Source: Symbiodinium natans
Lineage: Eukaryota; Sar; Dinophyceae; Suessiales; Symbiodiniaceae
Assembly: GCA_905221605.1 (NCBI GenBank)
Contig: CAJNDS010002123.1
Coordinates: 472,501 to 522,500 of the forward strand
Length of the DNA stretch: 50,000 nt
Direction: 5' to 3'
Position numbers and translations under genes: made by a program. A model generated the notes under the pieces. The model had not been told where the DNA came from. It saw only the letters and a list, made by a program, of their open reading frames with translations, and did not search any database. Shown here piece after piece: positions 1-11,574 of the stretch. Position 1 is the first letter of the stretch. Each line of letters starts with the position of its first letter.

Positions 1-116
1 CTAAACCCTAAACCCCAAACCCTAAACCCCAAACCTATCATCCCTACACACTGAAAAACCCTCTAGTCGCAGGTCTAGGGACTGGGGCTTCAGGATCAGG
101 GGAAAACCCTTTCTAC

Positions 117-242
117 TACAAGGAGGGGCCCCCCTTACTATACGAACTGTAGATAAGGGACTTATTGCCCAAGTTAGGGGCCTTATAACCCAGCTTAGGG
201 TCCTATAACTCTACTTATAACTAGGGGGCGCCCCTCCTTGTA
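117..242. mobile_element. MITE family A, copy 1
   Basis: Inverted termini TACAAGGAGGGGC and GCCCCTCCTTGTA enclose internal words such as GTAGATAAGGGACTTAT and CTCTACTTATAACT. Related sequence recurs at 7,543-7,671, 8,279-8,396, 21,688-21,809 (reverse), 37,517-37,647 (in intron 3) and 47,545-47,625 (part). Confidence 0.75.
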
Positions 243-355
243 ATATAGGCGTTGGAGTAATACCAAATGGTATTCCCTTATGGTCCCTTCTTAGCTATAC
301 TATAGGAACCCCCCCCCAAAAAAAAAATCTTTCTGTCGGCCCCTCCTTGTAGACC
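241..355. mobile_element. MITE family I, copy 1
   Basis: Shares TAATATAGG, AGTATTCCCT-like and GGTCCCTT...TATACTATA words with 23,749-23,859 and, reversed, 45,355-45,458. It abuts family A copy 1 and has a C9A10 run inside. Its right end resembles a family A terminus instead of the usual family I end. Confidence 0.55.
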
Positions 356-615
356 CTAAACCCTATAAACCCTAAGCAAACTCTAAACCCCAAACCCCAA
401 ACCCTACACCCTAAACCCTGAACCCTAAACCCTAAACGGGGTGCCAGTTCGGGTCTGCGTCTGCCTTGGTGATCTTGACGGTCGAGTCCCCGAGTAGGTA
501 CATGGAGGGCGCATTGTTCACCTTTACATTTTAGGGTTTAGGCTTGACCCCCGCCGTTACGAAGGGTTGCTCTTAACCCCCCAATGAACGTTTAACTTTG
601 AGCTCCCTCAATATC

Positions 616-723
616 CCTAATAATCCATGTACCTTATTCTTATATACTTGTGCCCCAAAGTCCCTATATAGGAAGTACTTTAAGGCCCAAGCACTCCCCA
701 TTTAGGTACATGGACACTTAGGG
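616..723. mobile_element. MITE family B, copy 1
   Basis: Inverted termini CCATGTACCTTA and TAGGTACATGGACACTTA enclose CTTGTGCCCCAAAGTCCC and ATATAGGAAGTACTTTAAGG. Six copies are seen in this window. Confidence 0.7.
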
Positions 724-2200
724 TGTGAAATTCGAGGAACACCAAAAACTTATAAGGTGATGACGTTGTAGTAAAGTCCCGCCTAGTTTACACGTCAAGG
801 GGGGCTTAGGGTTTAGAGGTGAAGGTGGGGCTTGCAGGCTTGGAGCTTAGGGCCTGAACCCTAGACCCTAAACCCTGTACCCTAAGCTTAGGGTTTAGGG
901 CTTAAGGCTTCGGGTTTAGGGGCCAGTACAATATACGGCGCCTGTATAGGGTAATTGGGATACATGGGGGTTACGACAGAATGGCAGACCCGAGCCTTCC
1001 TCCTAACAAAACCCTTCGTTCCTTCTGCCGAGCTACGACAACAGGCCGCCTCGTCGTCACCACCTTGCGAGACGCTGCTGGAACCCGAGGGCCGAAGGTC
1101 AAGGTTTTGTTGGGCTCAGGGTTCAGAGTTTTCAGGTTTCTAGCCCTAAACCCGAAACCCGAAACCCCAAAGGGGGTAGCCTCAAACCCGGGAGCAATGC
1201 CCAGTAGGCCAGGGTTTAGGGCTCGTAGGCCTGTTGGGCGTTTAGGGTTTAGGGTAAAACCCTAAACCCTAAACCCTAAACCCTAAACCCTAAACCCTAA
1301 ACGTTTATATAGGATGGTTGAGGGTCTTGCGTTTAGGGTTCAGGGTGGATTCGGTGTTGGAGGCTTGGCTTAGACGTGGAAAGACTCTGGGCCACCTGCT
1401 TCGCGCGCCATTAAGAGAGCACCTGTAGATCCCTTCGAACCTCCCAAACACGGGAAATAGTCTTGTTTCGGAGTTTTTGGGCCTGGGATTTTTAGGGGAT
1501 GTGGTGTGGAGGGTTTAGGGTTTAGGGTTTGGGGTTTAGGGTTTAGGGTTTAGGGTTAGGGTTTAGGGTTTAGGGTTTAGGGTTTAGGGTTTAGGGTTTA
1601 GGGTTTAGGGTTTAGGGTTTAGGGTTTAGGGTTTTGGGTTTAATCAAGGTTTAGGGTTTGGGATTGTTAGGTCTTAGGGTTTGGAATTGCTCACGCCCCC
1701 CACTAACCTGAAGGCCGGATCTGACTGCGGCTGAAAGGCAGAATTGATCAGCCCATCGACGCAGGTGTAGCTCAACCTGAAATTAGCTCGTTTTGGTAAA
1801 GCTTCCTGGTTTCGGGTTTAGGGTTTAGGGTTAGGGCTTATAGGGTTTAGGGCTAGGAACCCGCGGGGCTTGGGGCTGAGAGTTTGCGGCTTCGGGTTTA
1901 GGGTGTTGGCTCCTGTCGCACCCGAAACCTTAAACCCGAATCCCGAACCTCGAATGCCTGCAGCAACCACAGAAGAGAATGCTTTCAACAGCCCCTCCCC
2001 CCCCCCCCCCCCCCCCCCTACCCCAACAAAAAAAAGTTGAGGGTTTAGTCTTGGGTTTGGCGTTTATAGGGTTTGGGATCCTTAGCCTACTTTCTGAGGA
2101 GGTCTTTTCCTAAAGCAATCCAAGCTCCATTTAGCTTTAGGGGCGGCTTGTGTGTTCTTCGTTGTTGGGGTGAGGGGTAAGGAGACACTTGCGGCTACAG

Positions 2201-2296
2201 GTTGGGATGTTCCGCCTTATACTAAAAGTCCTTAATGCAGATTTCCCAGTGGGTACTATATTCCCTATTCAGGGCTGTTATAAGACTCTGAAATGA
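2201..2296. mobile_element. MITE family C, copy 1 (decayed)
   Basis: GTTGGGATGTTCCGCCTTAT and AGTCCTTAAT match the left half of family C; CAGGGCTGTTATAAGACTC is a degraded right half without the closing CATCCCAA. Confidence 0.55.
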
Positions 2297-3325
2297 TGAG
2301 ATCGATATTACTCTCCGTGTCTGTTCTGTCCGTTTTGAGTCTGGTGGGCTGGCGCGCTTGACGAAACAGGATGGTGCAGGGCTCGGGGGGTTGGGGAGGG
2401 GGAGGGGTGGTGGGGTAGCAGTGGGGTAGCAGTCCGGTTTGAAACCTCCTTTTTGCAGGGTTTCGGGTAGAGAGTTTAGTGTCGCGTTGAGGAAGTCCGA
2501 AAGCCTCGTGCCTCGAGCCCCCATGTGCAACAACATCGGTTGGGGTTGGAGGTAGGGCACTTCGACGAAACCCGGAGAAACGGGAGCTTTTACTTGGACA
2601 TTTGCAGAATCTCCAGACCCAAGAGTCACCCAGGAATAAAAAGGGTACGTATATACCCTGTTTGGCTTAAAGGGACTGATAAGGGAACCTAAACCCGAAA
2701 TGGAATAAGGGCCTACTCTGGTTTCTACTAATAAAACCCTATAGACCCTAGAAGCCCTATCAGCCGCATAAACCCCAAACCCTAATCCTTATATCTTTCG
2801 GCTACCGTTGCGGAGTACCCTGGGCCGAAGAAAAGGTTAACCCTTCCAATTATGGCAGGATTCTGAATCCCCCAAAAACGTTGAAGGTTACCCACACAGC
2901 TACTAAGAATTGTTTTTATAAAAACAAAAAGCTGTGAATTGTTTGTTATAACGAATTGTTTGTTGTTGTTTTACAAAAAATCACAAGAAGTTTTGTTATT
3001 AAAAAGGGCTCAGGGGCCTAAACATCCTCGACACTACACGCAACTAAAGGGATGGAAAGCCGCGGGAGTACGTGGGCCACGAGTTCGTGCGCAGGTGCGT
3101 CTCCATAGCCCTAATGCCCTCACAACCCTAAACCCCAAACCCTGAACTCTAAACCCGAAACCCTACATCCTAAACCCTAAGGCCCTAAACCCTAAACCGT
3201 AAACCCTAAACCCTCAACCCTAAACCCTAAACCCTAAACCCTCAAGCCACAGCGAGCCAACATGCCCAGGCGCTTGTACAGGCCAGCTACTGCGCTGTCG
3301 ACCGTGCCGTAGCCTGTTCTGAATG

Positions 3326-3469
3326 AGTCAGCTTTCTGGAGCCCACAACAACTAGTATAGGGTTTAGGGTTTAGGGTTTAGGTGGGTTTAGGGTTTAGGG
3401 TTTAGGGTTTAGGGTTTAGGGTTTAGGGTTTAGGGTTTAGTCAGCTTTCTGGAGCCCCAGAACAACCAG
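3326..3469. repeat. TTTAGGG array flanked by about 30-bp direct repeats
   Basis: The flanks at 3,326-3,355 and 3,439-3,469 share AGTCAGCTTTCTGGAGCCC and then an ACAAC-type ending with small differences. The space between holds an almost pure TTTAGGG array interrupted once by GTGG. The arrangement suggests insertion of telomere repeat with duplication of the target. Confidence 0.8.
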
Positions 3470-4246
3470 AACCCCAAACCCTGAGTAAACGATCTCTAAA
3501 CCCTAAACACTAAACCCTAAACTCTAAACCCTAAACCCGAAACGAAACCCTAGAGCGCTCAGGATTTTGGGGGGGATATTCCGGACATGTGGGGTCCAGG
3601 GGTCTCGGGTGGTTAGGGTTCGGGGTGTCGGGTCAGCAATGCTTCGGTTTTTAGAGGGTTGGGGGCTCATAGCTTTGTGGTAACCCTAAACCCTGGGCTG
3701 AAGTCCGCCGGGAAAGAGGGAGTACAGGGTTCAGATTAGGTTCAGGTCTAGGGTTTAGGGTTTAGCACTTCCAAGGATCCCCTTAAAGGAGTCGCCCGGG
3801 CCTACCCAGGAGAGGCTCTGGCCCTCGAAGTCCAGGCAGCACGCCTGGTGTAAGGTTTAGGGTTTAGGGTTTACGTAGGGTTTAGGGTTTAGGGTTTAGG
3901 GTTTAGGGTCTAGGGCTTAGGGTTACCCTAAACCCTATAAGCCCTTACCGTTTCTGGAACAGTTTAAGCAACCCTACACCCCAACGGAGATCCTAGATCA
4001 ACCTATCAGGGGGCTTCCAAACAGGGGCGTTGGGGATAAGGTTCTTGGTACATTTGAAGGTACAGCGGGGCTACCCAGGATCTGGGGGGGCTCGGGTACG
4101 GCATATAATCCTGACAGCGAACACGCCAAAAAGCCCACAACCCACAACCCGTGCCAAGAACTTGATCGAAGCCCGTATGGACCAGACCCCCCTCCCGCCC
4201 TGCCCCCCCCTCCGCCCCCACCCCCTCCCCCCCCCCCTCCCCCCCC

Positions 4247-4281
<35 letters not shown>

Positions 4282-6011
4282 CCCCCCCTCCCCCTCCCCA
4301 CCCCCCCCTCCCTGAACCCCCCCCCCCACTCAGCCTCAAGCCATGAACCCACATCAGCCTCAAGCCAGATAAACCACCCCCATCCTCCCTGGACCCTAAA
4401 CCCTAAACACCGAACCTGCAAGCCCTAAGCACTCTCAACACTCAGTTGGCCTCGGGATCTGAAAAGGTCTCACCCCTGGCATGCAGGTGGGTGGGCTTAG
4501 GGTTCAGGGCTTAGGGTTAGGGTTTAGGGTTTAGGGTTTAGGGTTTAGGGTTTAGGGTTTAGGGTTTAGGGTTTCGGGTTTCGGGTTTAGGGTTTCGGGT
4601 TCATGGCCCGGCCTCGACACGTAACCGGATCCCCCTGAGGCCCAAGTATATGATGTTAAGGCACATGGGCCCTTAGGATGGAGATGCTGCAGCACATGCA
4701 GCCAAAGATACCCCAACAAAAGGAAGACTGCAGCTTCCTTCAACGCAAAAAAACCCAACTCCTGATGTAACAAAAACACCTACCAAAAACTTCTACGAGC
4801 CGTATAACCCTGCATTCATCTGATCTCCTACCCTAAGCCCCCTAAACCCTGAATTCCTGATCCACGCACCTATATAAACCCATGATTCCCAAGTCCTCAA
4901 CCCTCGGCCCCAACCTGCAACATTCCCTGCGTCTCCTGTAGGGTTTGGGTTGGGTTTAGGGTTGAGGGACCGTAAATCCTCAATCCTATACCCTTGCCCA
5001 AAACAGGCCAAAGGAGTCCAACAAATACCTCTAAAGGGTACTTCCAATCAACAGGAAAGAAAGGTTCTTTGTACGGTTCCATGTGTAAGCTTGTAGTATA
5101 TCATTACCCTGAAGCCTAAACCCGAAACCCACTCTACTTCTTCAACAGGCCCGGGGCACTGCACGATTCGGAAGGGGCTTGGTCCAAGGTGAACGATGGA
5201 GGGTTCATCTCGAACATGTACCTGCCACGGCTTAGTGTATAGAGTTTCAAATTTGGAGTGTGTAATTAGGTCGGGCTGAGAGGTTTGAAGTTTACAAGGG
5301 GATTAGCAGGCCTCCTTTTTGTTGCGGCTTAGGGTAGGTTGTAGGTTCATTTTGCGGTATTGGCTGTATGTGTATAATGGGGCTGTCCTTTTGCAACATA
5401 GAATTCTCCTCTCCTCTGAGTTCACACTGCGTGCCATGCAGATTTCTGCTCCAGGGCCGTCGGCTGAGGATGGCTTTTCCCTGTTACATCTTTCCAAGGG
5501 CGCTGGCTATGTCCAAAGCCATCCAAGCAAGGGAAGAGGGGTTCGGATTTTAATAGGGATTTTCGGAGGGGCAGAGGTGATGGAGTTTCGGATGCTCCTA
5601 CGATGGGAATCCTGATGTAAGTCGGCCTCGCGTGTCGCGGAGGCGGTCAGGCCGTAGGAGTCTCTGCAGCCTCGGGTCACCAAGAGATCGGGTTGCTAGG
5701 GTCCTAAACCCTAAACCCTAAACCCTACACCCTTATAAACCCTATACCTCCACATGGGTTTAGGGTTTTAGGGTTTCGGGTGGGACCCAAAGTTCAAACC
5801 CATGGTCTGTGAAGAATTGTTCTTGAGATCACGAGGGGAGTCTGGGGAGCCCAGTTTGGGGTTTCGAGGGCAGGTAGGACGTACAGAATGTAGGGTTCAG
5901 GGTTTAGGGTTTAGGGTTTAGGGCTAGGGATGTAAGGTGACGCGGAGCTTCTAGTCGAAGAGCTGCAGTAACGTCTCAAGCGTCCCAAAACACGAACAAG
6001 CCCAAAAGCGC

Positions 6012-6097
6012 CTTTGGTAGCCCAGTAACCCTGTTTTCGTACGAGTACGCACCCTTATGCTTGTAAAGGAACCCAAAACCCAACCTACCACTGGGCG
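6012..6097. mobile_element. MITE family D, copy 1
   Basis: TTGGTAGCCCAGTAACC at the left and ACCTACCACTGGGCG at the right. The interior has GCACCCTTATGCTTGTAAAG and GGAACCC. Related to copies at 14,338, 29,681 and 38,414. Confidence 0.6.
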
Positions 6098-6817
6098 AGC
6101 AAGACCCTCATTAACCGCAAGGCCTCAAAGCCTCGAACCTCTCAAATTCCTTCGTGATACTCATAACAACAATTATGGGTTCAGGGTTTATAGGGCTCAG
6201 GGTTTGGGTGTAGCAGGATTCAGGGTGTAGGGTCACGCGAAACCCACGAAGCAGCACAGTTCGGGGCCAAGAACAAGCAAGAAGGTAGGATCTTCGGGTA
6301 GTTACGTAGGGTTTAGGGTTTAGGGTTTAGGGTTTAGGGTTTAGGGTTTAGGGTTTAGGGTTTAGGGTTTAGGGTTTAGGGTCCCTTAGTACGAGCCCTT
6401 ACATGGGGACCCCTGCGACTCTGTACAACCCAAGGGCTCATACAGAACCCTTTGAAGGAGGTAAGGGACCACATGAAGAGGGCCCTTTAGATAAGAATGT
6501 CTCCCAAAGCAGCCGCCCTAAGGCGACGAGAGACTCCCGCAACTCCTTTCAGCAGGTGAGGGGTGGGGGGGGGGGGGGGAGGAGAGGGGGGGTTTAGGGT
6601 TTAGGGTTTAGGGCCTTTGGGGTTTATAGCCGGTTTAGGGTTTAGGGTTTAAGGTTTCGAGTCCGGTTGAGGCCCCCTAAACCTTATGTCTCTGCTGGAC
6701 GACTGTAGTTGGTTGTGAAGATCCCCGTGGAAGACAAGCTGATCGTCTCCTTGGCTTTGCAGATGAAGTAGGGTTTAGGGTGTCCGGTCGAGGGTTCAGG
6801 GTTTAGGCGGGTTTAGG

Positions 6818-6910
6818 GGTTACCCAATAGGGAATACTTGAGCATTAAAGTCCTTCCTATATAGGGACTTTGGGGCCCAAGTATATAACCATAGGTACAT
6901 GGACCCTTAG
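6818..6910. mobile_element. MITE family B, copy 2
   Basis: Interior AATAGGGAATACTTGAGC, TATATAGGGACTTTGGGGCC and the right terminus AGGTACATGGACCCTTAG match family B. The left terminus is eroded next to a TTTAGGG unit. Confidence 0.65.
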
Positions 6911-7542
6911 AGACTCGTCGAACCAGAATATCAACGCGGCCGATTCTATAGGCCCCCAAACAGTCCAACATGTGGCGGTGCTTCTAGGAAATGAATCACG
7001 AAGCCGCACACTTGCTTTAGCAGTACTTTCGTTGTTAACCCTAAACCCTAAACCCTAAACCCCAAACCCTAAACCCTAAACCGATTCCTGCCCAAATACA
7101 GCTCTCCAGCTCTTCCAAGTCTACGTTGCTCGTGCCAGCACGGGTGATGCAGATGAACAAAGACAGATCCGACAATTCAGTCCACCAAACCCTGAGACAC
7201 CTCCAACAAAAAATAGGGTTTAGGCTTAGGGTTTAGGGTTTAGGGTTTATACGGGTTTAGGGTAACTAGAATCAGAACTACCAAAGCTCCCACACCCTCA
7301 GGGTTTAGGGCTGGGCTTTAGAGTGTTCAGGGCTCGTGGTTTACCCTGAGGCTCAAGTAGCCCAAAAACCTTGTACGAAGTAGTCTATTTTTGCATTCGT
7401 CGCCCCAATTGGACAGCCAGTATACACAATCACAAATATTTTCAGAAAGCCTAAATACACTCGCCAAGAACAGGAAGATCCACCCCGTTTCATACAAGAC
7501 CGCCATTGTGAGCGGAAACTGGGCCTTTACATAAGAGTCCTT

Positions 7543-7671
7543 AGCAGGAGGCCCCTTCTTACTATACCAACTGTAGTTAAGGGACTTGTAGCCTAAGTTA
7601 GGAGCCCTATGACGCAATTCCAGGGTCCTTATACCTCTACTTACAACGGGACAAAGGGGCCCTTCTTGCAG
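7543..7671. mobile_element. MITE family A, copy 2
   Basis: AGGAGGCCCCTTCTTACTATACC at the left and AAGGGGCCCTTCTTGCA at the right are family A termini. The interior shares GTAGTTAAGGGACTTGTAGC and CTCTACTTACAAC with copy 1. Confidence 0.65.
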
Positions 7672-8278
7672 AGCCTCCCAGAAAACTTCAGAAAGCTGGA
7701 ACATGGCTTAAGGATGACGAGAGCTGGGATTCTTTTAGAGTTTAGGGTTTAGGGTTTAGGGTTTAGGGTTTAGGGTATACCTTTCGGGGCATGGGGGTAA
7801 GGATGCTCCCACCTTTGGCTCTTAGGGTGCGAAGCCAAAGCCCAAGGCTCGAGGACGACGTCCCAGAACAGCTGCGAGCCATAACCTTCAGATACACAGC
7901 TATGTATAACAATAATCGTAATTAGTATAATAATAATATTGATAATAATAGTAATAGTAATAAGTATAATAATAGCAATAATGATGATAATAATGATAAT
8001 AATCATGATGAATATTGTTTAGGCTCTGGCGGCCTTGGCAACGCCTTCAGGACCTGAAGCACCTGCTACCCTTGCTTTGTGGCGTTGAGTTGATGGTTCC
8101 TCAATGCACGACAACTGCGACGGGTACCCCTTTTTTGGGAAATACACATAAATAAGGATCCCAGCAGCACTGAGAGCCAGGATCCTCATAGACAGCCGAC
8201 TGGTTTTTGAGGAGGTAGAGCGGGATGTCGCCGAAGAGTGTCAACCTCATCACTCCCCATGTCCCGAATCCTAAGCTG

Positions 8279-8396
8279 TACAAGGAGGGTTCGGGCCCCC
8301 TTACTACACTAACTGCAGTTAAGCCTAAGTTAGGAGCCTTTTAACCCAATTTAGGCTCCGTATCACTCTACTTCAAACGGGGGGGCCCCTAGGGAG
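8279..8396. mobile_element. MITE family A, copy 3
   Basis: Begins TACAAGGAGGG and ends GGGGGGCCCCTAGGGAG. The interior shares ACTGCAGTTAAGCC, AAGTTAGGAGCC and CACTCTACTTC with other family A copies; the right terminus has decayed. Confidence 0.6.
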
Positions 8397-10108
8397 CCCG
8401 AGCATGGAGACCCCGGCCCCCCAAAACCCACACCCCAAGGCACCATGCACCTCCAGAGTACTTGGGCCGCTACAGAGCAACTACTGAAAAAGCCCGAGTA
8501 TGTCCGACTTGGGCGTCCTGCAGCCAAGATCAGAGTTGAATCCGGTGTGAGGCCTGCCCTTTTGCAGACATTTTGAGGCGAATGTGTCGTACACGCAAGC
8601 CCTGAAACCCGAAGCCATCCAGAGCAGTGCTTCTATGATCCTGAAGATGGAGAGCATGCACGCGCTGGCATCCACTTCTCAAAGGGATCGGCCAACCGCG
8701 GCAAGCCTCAAACCCCTGCGCTAGCAAGATGACATCCATTGCTACACCCAAAGCCCCAAATCTCTGAGCCTTGCCGCCTGTATGTCTCGAAAACCTTGAG
8801 GCATAAACCCATTGAACAATCGTTTTGGCACCATGATGGGCCCACTCATTGACCTATTGACCCATTAACCCAATGATGCTGAACCCGAAGACCATTCGTA
8901 AGGAAAACCCTATACACCCCAAACCCTAAACCCACATCCAACGTCCGACCATCTCAACCCTGCACTTGCCGGCCAGAACGCACTGGGGCTTGCAGCGGAC
9001 CTTGGGATGTGCATGGCGTTGGTAGCTTGTTTTTTGGGCTTCGGTTGCGGGTTCGGGTAGAAGGGCTGTTTTCGCCAGATGCCACCGTAAAGTCCAAAGA
9101 AATATTGGAAATTAAAAACTCCCGAATCCCGAAGACAGGGGCCCCCAATTTAGCGGAGAACGCCGAAAACGGGAACCCTGTTAGGGGAGTTACAGATGGG
9201 CTGACCCTGCTGTGACACGAAAGAGTCCCCATCGACTCACAGATGGGTTTGGGGCGCTCTCAGCTTGCAGCCCTAAACCCTAAACCCTGACCCTAAACCC
9301 TAAACCAACCCAAACCCTAAACTCTAAACCCCCCAATGCGTGATGTCTGCTGGCTCCTGGTTGCCAGGCTGTACGATCCACACCTTTCTCCAACCGAACT
9401 GAGACCCTTGACCCTAGACGCCAGCGACCAAAAAACCCTCTCTAACCCCTGCAGCCCTGCACTTTCCAAGTCCGTATGGTCTCCTAACTGCTTTTACGCC
9501 CCACATAATCGGTTCACAGGCAATTGAAAGCCCGGCACTCAGTAAAAGCCCTACATAAACTCAAAACCATGTCGGGAACGGCGGTAGGGTGCAGGAGTCT
9601 CCACCCCCCTCCGGGTTTAGGGTTTAGGGTTTAGGGTTTAGGGTTTAGGGTTTAGGGTTTAGGCCCCCCCCCCCTCCCACGATGTAGACATACGTCTGCA
9701 AGTTCAGGATGCCGCCAGGGCTATGTTGTTGCTTTGGATTGTCTGAAGGTTTAAGAGGATGTGGACTGGCAGCTCTACTACTATTTGCTTAAGACCCTCC
9801 CCCCCTCCAAAAAACAAACACACCATAAAACCCTTTTTTGCCCTTATAAGGAAGAATATGTTTTCTTGGGGGGTCTCTTGTGCAAATAGTAGTTTACTGA
9901 GTGGTGCTTTAAAGCCCTCTGAAAGTTATTGATGACATAGGTTCCCTTAAACGGAAAAGGGAAAGAGGGGAAACTTAACACTATCCCAAAGCACTACCCA
10001 GTTTAGGTGCATCGGCTAGCTTAGCCAGCCAAGTCTCTGAGTGTCGAGCAGCGGGAAGAAGTTTCACAGACCTCGGAGGAGGAACAATACAAGGAACAAA
10101 GGAGGCCC

Positions 10109-10212
10109 GTCCATGTACCCTAATAGGGAATACTTGGGCCTCAAAGAGTACTTCCTATGCAAGGACTTTGGGGCCCAAGTATATAGTCATGAGGTACATG
10201 GACCCTTAGGGT
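10109..10212. mobile_element. MITE family B, copy 3
   Basis: GTCCATGTACC at the left and GGTACATGGACCCTTAGG at the right are inverted. The interior has AGGGAATACTTGGGCC and GGACTTTGGGGCCCAAGTAT. Confidence 0.7.
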
Positions 10213-10716
10213 AACTACATGGATAAACAAACACTCCCTGTTGCAGGGGTTTAGGGGTTAGAGGGTTTAGAGGTCCGCCCCTGAAGCCCTAACTGCTGTG
10301 GTAGCTTGGGGCACCTCGGTGCCTATAGGCTCTTACGGTTCTAGGCGTTTTGGAAGTTAGCGTGATAGGTCGGAGGGCCTGGCCAGTTGGAGGTTGAAAG
10401 GTTCGATGTTGCTTTTGGGTTTTTGCTTGGGTGCTCGCGCCATACTACCAGCAGCCCGGAAGCACCGATGATGGAACCCTAAACCCTAAACCCTAAACCC
10501 TAAACCCTAAACCCGACACCGTAAAGCCGCAGCACAACATCCAGCCTATATACGAACGTCACCGGCCACGTCCACTGGAAAGACCACAAGGGCTGTTTAG
10601 GGTTTGGGGATTGGAGAGTAGGGGGGTCGGATTCGACTCAAGGTTTACCAGGGTTCCGCGTTTTAGAATCTAGGGTTCGGAGTGCAGGGTTGAGGGTTCG
10701 GGGCTCAAGGCTTATA

Positions 10717-10785
10717 AGTTGGGACGTTCACCCTTGATACTAACAATCCTTAATATTGTAATTCCTATTAAGGACTGTTAGTAAA
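10717..10785. mobile_element. MITE family C, copy 2 (short)
   Basis: TTGGGACGTTCACCCTTGAT, ACTAACAATCCTTAAT and AGGACTGTTAGT are family C words; the interior is shortened and the right terminus is lost next to CCCTAAA. Confidence 0.55.
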
Positions 10786-11518
10786 CCCTAAACCGAAAAC
10801 TTTACTGCTCTACTCACGCACTGCAACTATGCCTGGATTTTGCGAAAACCGAGAATCCCCCCTTCCTCAAGCAGCAATTACGGCTATGAATTGAAAGGTT
10901 TCAAGAACTGCTTGGGAACCCTCAAGGAAGCAGTTTCATTCCCAGGAAGTTTCAGTTGTAGCACGGACCGTTCTGCGTCATGACATTGCAATGATATGTA
11001 AGAAAAGTTTTGGCCATAATGCTCAACAAATTGCCGGGTCATGTTATCAACACACACACACGAGGCCATGCTGTAAGCTTTCATTTTAATGTTTGGTTCA
11101 TGTTGGGGCTTGCCAACAACATTTCCACGTTTGTTTCCGGTCTTTCAAAAAACCTATCTGCAGCCCATATGGTTTCGTCTTGGAAAAGGAGCGTGCGCAG
11201 GTCATTCTATCAACAAACGAACAATGCAATACTGTGAGGATTGATTGCTGGTTCTTGTTTAGCTACTGATATTTCTGCAGGAACGGTTAGTGAGCACTTC
11301 ATATTCCGCGCAAGAACAAGGGTTTCACTGCCTTGAGCCTTCAGGCACAGAATAACAACAATGTTTGGCCACAGTGCTGATTATTAGACTTGGACGTCTT
11401 CTAAATTCACCCACCATATAACCACGATTAAGGCACATTTGTACTCTTTTGGTTGTAGTTGGGATCGCAAATGGACCAGCTGTGATAGGGTCCACATTTC
11501 AGTTGTAGTAGGGCCCAT

Positions 11519-11574
11519 CTGGTTGCAGTGTAGGGACTATTTCCGGGTGGGCGACTAGTCCCTACTACAACCAG
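11519..11574. repeat. Inverted repeat around TAGTCCCTACTACAACCAG
   Basis: CTGGTTGCAGTGTAGGGACT at 11,519 pairs with TAGTCCCTACTACAACCAG at 11,556-11,574, apart from a two-base bulge and one mismatch. A third related GTTGTAGTAGGGCCC lies just before at 11,502. Confidence 0.6.

Larger units (their letters stand above)
1..1700. repeat. Repeat-rich spacer with TTTAGGG arrays in both orientations
   Basis: CCCTAAA-type units lie at 1-34 and 361-437, a head-to-head pair at about 1,239-1,302, and a long TTTAGGG array at 1,512-1,636 with a few variant units. Family A, I and B elements lie between. No gene is recognised. Confidence 0.8.
1700..4600. repeat. Repeat-rich spacer with poly-C tracts
   Basis: Arrays lie at 1,816-1,850, 3,127-3,242, 3,359-3,440, 3,853-3,925 and 4,504-4,590. 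A C-run is at 1,987-2,018. A C/T-only tract at 4,190-4,330 gives false glycine- or proline-rich frames. At 4,330-4,366 a 14-bp CAGCCTCAAGCCA direct repeat occurs. No gene is recognised. Confidence 0.75.
4600..9600. repeat. Repeat-rich spacer
   Basis: Arrays lie at 5,703-5,730, 5,900-5,928, 6,307-6,382, 6,593-6,650, 7,037-7,081, 7,740-7,777 and 9,270-9,306. A G-run is at 6,563-6,592 and a TAA/TAATAG microsatellite at 7,913-8,016. The sequence at 5,300-5,620 and 8,480-9,230 has few repeats but no recognisable protein. Confidence 0.7.

Noticed and set aside
1-40. Possible true chromosome end
   Set aside because: Only a few CCCTAAA-type units occur at the window start, no more than in many internal arrays, so the position does not show a telomere.
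1512-1636. CRISPR-like or satellite array
   Set aside because: Head-to-tail 7-bp units without spacers; it is telomere-type repeat.
3998-4428. Several overlapping glycine- or proline-rich frames on both strands
   Set aside because: They are produced by a C/T-only tract; no domain, and all frames stay open only because the tract lacks stops.
7770-8006. Isoleucine-rich minus-strand frame
   Set aside because: Translation of the TAA/TAATAG microsatellite.
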